Shown: one piece after another, positions 44,301 through 50,136 of the stretch
How positions within the stretch are numbered: the first letter of the stretch is position 1
Layout of the letters: the number at the start of each line of letters is the position of its first letter
NCBI RefSeq assembly: GCF_023373525.1
Contig: NZ_CP097218.1
Location: forward strand, 682,001-746,000
Direction: 5' to 3'
Source: Brachybacterium kimchii
Lineage (GTDB): Bacteria > Actinomycetota > Actinomycetes > Actinomycetales > Dermabacteraceae
DNA length: 64,000 nucleotides
The notes under the pieces: model-generated
What the model was told of the DNA's origin: nothing
The model's database searches: none
The model's input: only the letters and a program-made list of their open reading frames with translations
Program-made: the position numbers and the translations under genes

Positions 44301-44833
44301 ACGTAGTCGACGTCGTCGCGGCCGGCCATCTCGCGCACGGAGGCCAGGCGGCGGCCGGCCTCGCGGGCGCCGAGGACGGCCTCGCCGAGCACGTTGATGT
44401 TCAGATCGGTGCCCTCCGCGCGCAGTCGGCGCACGGAGCGCGCGAGGTGCGGGTCGCGGGAGTCGAGGATGAGGTGGGAGACCATGCGCCGCATGACGGC
44501 CTGCGCGGTCGGGATGACGGCGTGGGGCAGGGTGGGCGCGGTGGCGCCGCCGAAGGAGATCACGCGGCGCAGCGGAGCCGGCAGGAACGACGGCGGGTCG
44601 GCTGCGAGCCGCTTCAGCTCGGAGGCGGCCGCGCGGGGATCCTCGGTGCGGATCACGCGGTCCACGAAGGCGACGGTGAAGTCGAGGCCCTTCGGGTCCT
44701 TGAGGAGATCGGCCAGCAGCTGGGCGGAGCGGGGGACGGGCCGCGCTGCGGCTTCGTGGACCCAGTCCCTGACCTGCGATGCGACCTGTTCGGGCGCGAT
44801 GGACGTGGTGCGGGTCCCCGTGGTCGTGGGCAA
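41378..44833 (-). CDS. putA: Bifunctional proline dehydrogenase / L-glutamate-5-semialdehyde dehydrogenase
   Basis: 1151 residues, degrading proline to glutamate. The proline dehydrogenase barrel is N-terminal (about 40-470; FAD/substrate motifs VKVRVVKGAN and HNLFDVAFAHLL). The aldehyde dehydrogenase follows (about 510-1000) with LVTPPWNFPVAIPTGG, the general-base region KAETSGKNAVIV and catalytic Cys in HAGQKCSAASLV. A C-terminal extension completes the protein. No N-terminal DNA-binding domain, so it is not a self-repressor. TTG 44833 is chosen because AGGAG lies seven bases before it; the longer frame upstream lacks support. Confidence 0.94.
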   Translation of the reverse strand: MPTTTGTRTTSIAPEQVASQVRDWVHEAAARPVPRSAQLLADLLKDPKGLDFTVAFVDRVIRTEDPRAAASELKRLAADPPSFLPAPLRRVISFGGATAPTLPHAVIPTAQAVMRRMVSHLILDSRDPHLARSVRRLRAEGTDLNINVLGEAVLGAREAGRRLASVREMAGRDDVDYVSIKISSIIDHLSLWGAEETVDHVVETLLPLYLDASRQDSPTFLNMDMEEYRDLELTLDVFEKLLDRPELMHLRAGIVLQAYLPDSFDAMQRLRAFAKDRVARGGAPIKVRVVKGANLALETVDASLHGLDQAPFHTKEESDAQYKRILLDSLEPEHLEAVHLGIAGHNLFDVAFAHLLMGERGIDGADGAVEFEMLAGMAPGQQQVVREAVGSMRLYVPVVSPREFDVAVSYLVRRLEENASSENFMSAVFELEDSEELFAREQARFEASLARAVEGPAEATHRDQDRAAEEHGERPALGSAVIPARPGAFRNTPDTDMSTAANQEWAAGIIHRVRGSRIGIDEIEAAQVTTREGVDDVYRRALAAQEAWAKKGASERAQAVREVARVFAAHRADLLEVMAAETGKVLEQGDPEVSEAMDFALYYAEQAELLEELDDAVLTPRRLTLVTPPWNFPVAIPTGGLLSALVTGSAVVMKPAPQARRCGAIIGALVHEAGIDQDLVQIVDVPEDEVGRALITDPRVDQLVLTGAYDTASLFASWRPELPIKAETSGKNAVIVTPHADLDLAAKDVAASAFGHAGQKCSAASLVITVGSVARSRRFSSQLADAVMSLHVGYPTDPISQMGPIIEEPAGKLADGLGSLGAGERWLAEPQQLDESGRLWSPGVREGVEPGSEYHLTEYFGPILGIIHADTLEEATEIQNGTSYGLTAGLHSLDLGEIAWWTQHVEAGNLYVNRGITGAIVERQAFGGWKRSAIGETSKAGGPNYLIHLMDAADVEGRRTASGAIRDEATWLTTAKHSDAAHWTSTFAARDPQDLHGEINVLRYVPIPTVVRAAEGAREVELRRVLHAAATVGADIEVSVATGALRAAAAQELPAGTTVRMEDAAAFAAAVPAQSRLRIRLVGEADDALLGAISRRVEVALFRGPVTASGRIELLSFLHEQAISATDHRYGNIIPETLDVTGGTGYIHGRD

Positions 44834-45120
44834 CGCTGTTCTCCTGATCTGTCGACGGGACGAGACGTCTCGCTGAAGCTGGTTGAAGCTGGGTGCGGGG
44901 CAGGGCCCGCGGTGTCCCGAGGAGCGGCGGGGAGGACGGCGGCGCGGGGCCCGCGACGGGTGCGCCGCGGTGGGTGGAGGGCGACGGTGCCCTCCTGCCG
45001 TCCTCGGGTCCGTGCGCGCGCCCGAGGGACTGCCATCGTACGTCCGGGGATTGGGTGCCTGTGCCACGATGGGGCACATGCGGCAGTGTCCGAAGCTGCC
45101 CCGACGGAAGGCAGAACACC
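44834..45120. other. Divergent spacer between putA and the YtxH-like gene
   Basis: About 290 bases with no gene. It holds a 12-bp palindrome CGAGACGTCTCG (44861-44872), 28 bases before putA, and a 10-bp direct repeat TGAAGCTGG(T/G) (44874-44893). No clear promoter hexamers were found for either gene. Confidence 0.5.
44861..44872. promoter_or_regulatory. 12-bp palindrome upstream of putA
   Basis: CGAGACGTCTCG, centred about 34 bases before the putA start. A proline-responsive regulator site is possible; no regulator gene is adjacent. Confidence 0.35.
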
Positions 45121-45543
45121 ATGAAGAAGGTCATCTTCCTGCTCGGCCTCGTGCTCGGCTTCTTCGCGGGCTCCCGCATGGGCCGCGGCCCCTACGAGTC
45201 CCTCGAGTCCACCGCCCGCCAGATCGCCGACGACCCGACGGTCCAGCAGAAGGCGTCCGATGCCAAGGAATCGGCGGAAGCGCTGGCCCAGCGCGCGAAG
45301 GACCGCGCGCCCGATGTCGCCGACTCGGTGAAGGGCGCCGCCGCGGGCGCCGCCACCGCGGTCAAGGACCGCGCCACCCATCGCGCCGATGACGCCTCGG
45401 GGGACGACGAGGGCGGCGAGAGCACGAAGGCCGGCTCCGGCGCGGGATCGACGTCCGCGACTCCGGACAGCTCCGCGGGCGGCACGCCCGACACCACCTC
45501 GGGCGGCGACGGCGAGGTCGGCGACAAGCCCCTCAGCGCCTGA
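45121..45543 (+). CDS. YtxH-like small membrane protein
   Basis: 140 residues. An N-terminal hydrophobic helix with a glycine-rich end (KKVIFLLGLVLGFFAGSRMG, residues 2-21) is followed by an Ala/Lys/Asp amphipathic region (about 30-85) and a disordered Gly/Ser/Thr/Asp tail. This is the usual YtxH/DUF layout; the function is unknown, with stress association in relatives. GGAAGG precedes the ATG. Divergent from putA. Confidence 0.75.
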   Translation: MKKVIFLLGLVLGFFAGSRMGRGPYESLESTARQIADDPTVQQKASDAKESAEALAQRAKDRAPDVADSVKGAAAGAATAVKDRATHRADDASGDDEGGESTKAGSGAGSTSATPDSSAGGTPDTTSGGDGEVGDKPLSA

Positions 45544-45549
45544 GCCCCG

Positions 45550-45583
45550 GCGCCGGCGAGGCCGTCGGCCCCGCCGCCGGCGC
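45550..45583 (+). terminator. Hairpin after the YtxH-like gene
   Basis: GCGCCGGCG (45550-45558) pairs with CGCCGGCGC (45575-45583) around a 16-base loop, seven bases after the stop. It may be a GC-rich terminator without a T run. Confidence 0.5.
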
Positions 45584-45605
45584 ATCTGCCGGCGGCACGA
45601 CGATT

Positions 45606-45651
45606 TGAGCGTGGCGAGCCACGATCCGCGGATCGTGGCTCGCCACGCTCA
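45606..45651. repeat. 46-bp perfect palindrome between convergent genes
   Basis: Arms 45606-45628 and 45629-45651 are exact reverse complements with no loop; the centre is GATCCGCGGATC. It lies between the YtxH-like gene and tdk, which converge. With those at 12217 and 39623 it forms a class of long palindromes in convergent spacers. A hairpin this long would be a strong stop in both directions or could extrude as a cruciform. Confidence 0.9.
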
Positions 45652-45716
45652 TCTCTCTGCTCGGCGGCCGGTGGCCCGTGACGCAGGCACGAGGGCCGAC
45701 GTCGCCGGGCGCGCGG

Positions 45717-46328
45717 TCAGCCGATGACGCGGACGCCCGCGCGCTCCTGCTCCTCCATGAAGCAGGCGCCGCACAGGGACTCGTAGCGCACCTCGGCGCG
45801 GTCCTCGATCTCGACCTGGTCGCCCGCGAAGACCGGACGGCCGTCGACGGTGCGGCAGTTGAACTCCGCCTGCGAGCCGCAGCGGCACATCGTGGGCAGC
45901 TTCTCGAAGTTGTCGGCGAGCTCGAAGAGGCGGCGGCTGCCGGGGAACTCGCGGGTGGTGAAGTCCGTGCGCAGCCCGTAGCAGATGACGGAGATGCCGT
46001 CGGCCTTCGCGACCAGGAACAGCTGGTCGATCTGCGCGGGCGTGAGGAACTGGCACTCGTCCACGAGCACGCAGTGCAGGGGACGCAGGCCCTCGGCGTC
46101 AGCGGTCCTTGTGATCCGCGCGCGCAGATCGTCCGCGGGGGAGCACAGCACGTCGACCCGGCGCCGGGCGCCGCCGCGGGCGACCACCCAGTCCTCGCCC
46201 TTGGTGTCGATCGCGGGCTTCACGGTGAGCGTCGCGAGACCGCGCTCGGCGTAGTTGAAGGCGGTCTTGATGAGGGTGTCGGACTTCCCGGAGTTCATCG
46301 CTCCGTACTTGAAGTGCAGCTTGGACAT
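45717..46328 (-). CDS. tdk: Thymidine kinase (class II)
   Basis: 203 residues. P-loop GAMNSGKSDTLIK, Walker B-like VLVDECQFLTPAQID, the lasso/thymidine region and structural zinc cysteines (MCRCGSQAEF and YESLCGACF). It salvages thymidine to dTMP. ATG 46328 opens the canonical SKLHFKYGAMNSGKS. In this sequence the frameshifted acetyltransferase upstream leaves an uninterrupted frame running into tdk, so a fused product cannot be excluded from the sequence. Confidence 0.95.
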   Translation of the reverse strand: MSKLHFKYGAMNSGKSDTLIKTAFNYAERGLATLTVKPAIDTKGEDWVVARGGARRRVDVLCSPADDLRARITRTADAEGLRPLHCVLVDECQFLTPAQIDQLFLVAKADGISVICYGLRTDFTTREFPGSRRLFELADNFEKLPTMCRCGSQAEFNCRTVDGRPVFAGDQVEIEDRAEVRYESLCGACFMEEQERAGVRVIG

Positions 46329-46381
46329 GAGGTGGCGGCTCCGGGACGGTCGGGGAGAGGCGGGACGGCGGGGCGGGTGCG

Positions 46382-47630
46382 TCAGAACGCGTCGAGGACG
46401 CTCGGGCGCGGACCGCGGAGCAGGGTATCGAGGAACGCCTCTCCGGCGGCGTCGGCCTCTGCCTCCAGGCCCACCCGCCGGGCGTCGGCGAGGCTGCGGC
46501 CGCCCGTGAGCAGGAGCGCGGCGGCATGCACGTCGAGGCGGGCCCGGGCCGTCGGAGCCTCGTGCCCGCCCGGCTGCAGGGCCGGCTCGCCCCTGGTGAT
46601 CTCCTCGACGTGCACGCGGCCATCCTGCGCGCGCACGTCCCAGCACCCCTCCGCGCGACAGGCCGTCGCCGACGGCGTCCCATCCCGGACCTCCAGGCGC
46701 ACGCTCCCTGTGAGCCCTGCCGGTGCGGGGGCGGTCCGCGAGGGCGCGGGCGGTGTCCACGAGGCGCATCATCACCAGCGGCACGATGTCGGGCGTGGTG
46801 CGCAGTCCACCGCCGGGCAGCACATCGAGGATCGGGTCCTCGGTGCGCAGGCGGATCCGCGCCGCCGTGGTCACCGTCGACCACGTGCCCAGGTGCTGCA
46901 GGAGCGCCAGCAGATCGTCACGGTCCCGGCCGAGGATCTCGTGGACCTCGAGCCCGGCGCCGTCTGATCCCGGCTCGATCCGGGAGAAGGAGAGATAGCC
47001 GCGATCCTCGCCCGCCTCGTCCTCCAGCAGCACGGCGCCCCACGGCGGGGACGGGAGCCCGGCGGGGAACAGCGGCGGCTCACGGCGCAGCATCGCGTTG
47101 TCCTCGGAGGTGAGCTCCGTGTACAGGCGTCGCAGCCGCGGCATGGTCGCCTCGGTGACGGGCACCAGGCGACGACCGGGCACGTTCCGCATCCGCTGCA
47201 GCTCCCCGAGCGGGACGACGATGCGCTCGGTCCGCGCGACGACCTGGTAGCCGTGGCGGCGGTAGATCGCGGGGTTCGAGGGGTAGAGCATCGAGAAGGC
47301 CATGCCCTCGGCGCCGCAGCGGGCGAGGACCCCCTCGAGCAGCTCTCCGAACAGGCCGCCGCCGCGGTGCGCGGGGTGCACGGCCAGGCCGCCGATCCCT
47401 CCGCACGACGTGATCCCGCCGCCCAGCGCGATCGTGTCGCGACGGATCCTGGCTCCGGCGGCGAGCACGCCCTCCTGCCCGCCGGGGCGGGCGGTCGAGT
47501 CGACGCCCAGCGGGATCTCGCCCTCCGGGAAGGGTCCGGGGACCTCCTCGGCGGACCCGCCGCCGAAGGCCTGGGCGGTCAGCCGCCGGTAGGCGGGCCG
47601 GTCATCGCTGGTCAGCTCTCGCACGGGCAT
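46382..47630 (-). pseudogene. Eis-family N-acetyltransferase, interrupted by a +1 frameshift
   Basis: The N-terminal GNAT domain (RELTSDDRPAYRRLTAQAFGG, then GGLAVHPAHRGGGLFGELL with the acetyl-CoA loop) and a second GNAT domain fit the Eis family. At a run of five G (46727-46731; C on the coding strand) the frame is lost after about 300 residues. The expected C-terminus continues in the next frame: VRLEVRDGTPSATACRAEG, through the sterol-carrier-like domain, to a stop at 46382. With four C the junction reads ADRPAPAGLTGSVRLEV and the whole gene is 415 residues, normal for Eis. As it stands, the first frame has no stop before tdk. Sequencing error, pseudogene or slippage are all possible. Confidence 0.8.
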
Positions 47631-47637
47631 GCACAGG

Positions 47638-47643
47638 AGTCTA
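47638..47643 (-). promoter_or_regulatory. -10 box of the leaderless Eis-family gene
   Basis: TAGACT on the minus strand, seven bases before the ATG at 47630. Confidence 0.55.
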
Positions 47644-47681
47644 GAGGGGTCGGACCCAGCCGACGCACGGTCCGAGGGGCT

Positions 47682-47687
47682 TACAGT
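47682..47687 (+). promoter_or_regulatory. Candidate -10 for the TIM-barrel gene
   Basis: TACAGT at 47682-47687 within TTACAGTGAGG; gives a leader of about 135 nucleotides. -35 not clear. Confidence 0.35.
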
Positions 47688-47828
47688 GAGGCCGTTCCCG
47701 GCATCGAGGGACGCGGGCCCGCACGGACCCGGCCGCGGCGGCCCATCAACCATGGACCCGCCCCGCCGGCCGCGTCGGACCCCGACCGTCGGCCGGCCCC
47801 ACGACGCCGCAGCACAGAAGGAGACATC

Positions 47829-48932
47829 GTGCCCCAGCGCTCCCGGCCTTCGACACGGCACTCGACCCTGCACCAGCGCGCCCCGCGCAAGCCGATCACG
47901 CGCTCCAACCAGGCGCGGGACGGGGCGAGGGACGACCTCACCCGGCGGCTCAGCGCGGGCGCCCCGCTCAGCGAGCAGGAGCCGCAGCGCAGGATCCCCG
48001 TCGGCCTCTCGACGTCCTCCGTCTTCCCCCTCGGCGTGGAGGACTGCTTCCGCCTCGCCTCCCACATCGGCTACGACGGCGTCGAGGTCATGGTCTCGGT
48101 GGACAGGGCGAGCCGTGACGCGGCGCTGCTGCGCGACTTCGCCCGCGAGTACGACCAGCCGATCCTCTCCCTGCACGCCCCCACGCTGTTCTTCCTGCAG
48201 TTCGTCTGGGGGAGGGACCCGTGGGTCAAGCTCGAGCGCACCGTGCAGATGGCGGTGGACGTGGACTGCCCGACCGTCGTCGCGCACCCGCCGTTCCGCT
48301 GGCAGGGCTCCTACGCCCGCGAGTTCGTCGAGGGCGTGAAGAACCTCGAGGCCGAGTACGGGATCGCGATCGCCGTGGAGAACATGTACCCGTGGCGCCT
48401 GGGCGTGCGCGAGGCCATGGTCTACCTGCCCGATCACGACCCGACCGACGAAGAGTACGACCACGTGACCGTGGACCTCTCCCATGCGGCGACCGCCGGG
48501 GACGACGCCCTGGCGATGGTGGACAGGCTCGGGGACCGCCTTGCCCATCTGCACCTGGCCGACGGCACCGGCCGCACCACCAAGGACGAGCATCTGCCTC
48601 CCGGGGAGGGCAACCAGCCCTGCGCCGAGGTGCTGCGGCGCCTGGCCAACCGCGGCTGGGAGGGCTCCGTGCTGCTGGAGATCTCCACCCGCGGCGGCCA
48701 CGGACGCCCCACGCACCGTGAGGACCTGCTGCGCCAGAGCCTGCTGTTCGCCCGCTATCACCTGGGCCATCACCTCGACGAGAGGCTGCTGCGCAGCGGG
48801 CGCGGGCACCTGGGGCCCGAGGCGGATGCCCCGCACCGGATGCAGGACCAGGACACGGCCGCCGCGGGCCCGGGGGCCGACGCATCGGGTGGGGGCTCGG
48901 GCGGCGACGGGCCGGGCTCCCGACGCCCCTGA
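47829..48932 (+). CDS. Sugar phosphate isomerase/epimerase family (TIM barrel)
   Basis: 367 residues of the xylose-isomerase-like/AP-endonuclease-2 barrel fold. The core begins IPVGLSTSSVFPLGVEDCF; metal-binding residues fall in LSLHAPT, AVENMYPW, VTVDLSHAA, HLHLADGTG and VLLEIST, in the expected order of strands. Residues 1-55 and the last 40 are disordered. GTG 47829 has AAGGAG just upstream. It lies directly before oleA in the same direction; whether it takes part in olefin metabolism is unknown. Confidence 0.82.
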   Translation: MPQRSRPSTRHSTLHQRAPRKPITRSNQARDGARDDLTRRLSAGAPLSEQEPQRRIPVGLSTSSVFPLGVEDCFRLASHIGYDGVEVMVSVDRASRDAALLRDFAREYDQPILSLHAPTLFFLQFVWGRDPWVKLERTVQMAVDVDCPTVVAHPPFRWQGSYAREFVEGVKNLEAEYGIAIAVENMYPWRLGVREAMVYLPDHDPTDEEYDHVTVDLSHAATAGDDALAMVDRLGDRLAHLHLADGTGRTTKDEHLPPGEGNQPCAEVLRRLANRGWEGSVLLEISTRGGHGRPTHREDLLRQSLLFARYHLGHHLDERLLRSGRGHLGPEADAPHRMQDQDTAAAGPGADASGGGSGGDGPGSRRP

Positions 48933-48938
48933 TCCGGG

Positions 48939-48953
48939 CCCCGGGCCCCGGGG
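48939..48953 (+). terminator. GC palindrome after the TIM-barrel gene
   Basis: CCCCGGG-C-CCCGGGG begins seven bases after the stop. A compact GC hairpin without a T run; possible terminator separating this gene from oleA. Confidence 0.4.
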
Positions 48954-49029
48954 CGACGACCGGGTGGCGTCGGACACGGCTCCCGAGCGGCCCCAGGATC
49001 AGGGTGGAAGAATGCCGCGAGCGCTCTCC

Positions 49030-49072
49030 GCGCGCCCCTGGGCGCGCAGGCGGCGCAGAGGGCGGCGCAGAG
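49030..49072 (+). repeat. Hairpin and 12-bp direct repeat upstream of oleA
   Basis: GCGCGCCC-CT-GGGCGCGC (49030-49047) is followed at once by two exact copies of GGCGGCGCAGAG (49049-49060 and 49061-49072), 36 bases before the oleA start. They may mark the regulatory region of the olefin operon. Confidence 0.6.
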
Positions 49073-49107
49073 ACTGCGACGAGACGACGACTGCGAAGGT
49101 GACCGGT

Positions 49108-50136
49108 GTGAGCGACAACTCGGGATTCGTGCATAGGAACACGGCGCTGCTGGCCGTCGAGGCCACCGAAGCCCAGGTCCCCGTGTCCTCCGACGAGATC
49201 GACGAGATGCTCGCGCCCGCGCGCCGCCGCCTGCGCCTTCCCCGCGGCGTCCTCCAGCGCGTCGCCGGCGTCCAGGAGCGCCGCTGGTGGCGCGACACCG
49301 AGTCCGGGTGGAAGCAGGGCATCGTGCTCGCCGCCGAGCGGGCGATGTCCAAGGCCGGCATCACGCGCGACCAGGTGGGCGTGCTGATCAACGCCTCCGT
49401 GTGCCGTCAGCACCTCGAGCCGGCCGTCTCCGCGTCCGTTCACGACGCCCTCGGGATGCCCCGCAGCTGCCTGAACTTCGACATCACCAATGCGTGCCTG
49501 GGCTTCGTCAACGCGATGACCGTCGCGGCCGGAATGATCGACTCCGGCCAGATCCAGTACGCGCTGATCGTCGGCGCCGAGGACGTCGAGCAGGTCCAGC
49601 GCGACACCATCGCCCGGTTGAACTCCAAGGGCGCCGTGCGCGCCGACTTCAACAACCAGTTCGCCGCGCTGACCCTCGGCTCGGGCGCCGCCGCCGCCGT
49701 GCTGGGCCGGGCCGACGAGCACCCCGAGGGGCACCGGGTGACGGTCACGCAGGCGCGCGCCGGCACCGAGCACCATGAGCTGTGCATCGGCGACATGGAC
49801 GACATGCGCACCGACAGCGAGGGTCTGCTGGAGAACGGGATCGAGCTGATCCTGGACACCTGGAAGGACGCCAACGCGCAGGGCCTGGACTTCGGGAGCA
49901 TCGAGCACGTGATCCCGCACCAGGTCTCCATGGTCTACACCCGGAACTTCTCGAAGATCACCGGGGTCGGCATGGACCGCATCCCCATCACGTTCCCCGA
50001 ATGGGGCAACGTCGCCGCCGAGGCGGTCCCGATGACCCTCGCCCACCACCAGGAGAACATCGCTCGCGGCGAGCGCGTGCTGCTGATGGGCGTCGGCTCC
50101 GGACTGAACACCGCGATGATGGAGGTCAAGTGGTGA
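49108..50136 (+). CDS. oleA: OleA, acyl-CoA head-to-head condensing enzyme
   Basis: 342 residues of the thiolase/KAS III-like fold. The catalytic Cys is C130 in DITNACLGFVNAM; His in EHVIPHQVSM and Asn in GVGSGLNTAM complete the active site. OleA joins two fatty acyl-CoAs in a Claisen condensation to a beta-keto acid, the first step to long-chain olefins. Identity is fixed by the next genes (oleBC, oleD). GTG 49108 has AAGG eight bases upstream; GTG 49099 is an alternative. It overlaps oleBC by four bases. Confidence 0.93.
   Translation: MSDNSGFVHRNTALLAVEATEAQVPVSSDEIDEMLAPARRRLRLPRGVLQRVAGVQERRWWRDTESGWKQGIVLAAERAMSKAGITRDQVGVLINASVCRQHLEPAVSASVHDALGMPRSCLNFDITNACLGFVNAMTVAAGMIDSGQIQYALIVGAEDVEQVQRDTIARLNSKGAVRADFNNQFAALTLGSGAAAAVLGRADEHPEGHRVTVTQARAGTEHHELCIGDMDDMRTDSEGLLENGIELILDTWKDANAQGLDFGSIEHVIPHQVSMVYTRNFSKITGVGMDRIPITFPEWGNVAAEAVPMTLAHHQENIARGERVLLMGVGSGLNTAMMEVKW

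Noticed and set aside
41378..45079. Longer putA start adding 82 residues
   Set aside because: The extra N-terminus is Arg/Pro shadow sequence and lacks a ribosome site; TTG 44833 has AGGAG at good spacing.
45717..48977. A 1086-codon open frame on the minus strand covering tdk, the acetyltransferase and more
   Set aside because: It joins the tdk frame, out-of-frame bases after the C5 frameshift, part of the acetyltransferase and antisense of the TIM-barrel gene. Tdk and the Eis-like gene are separate by homology.
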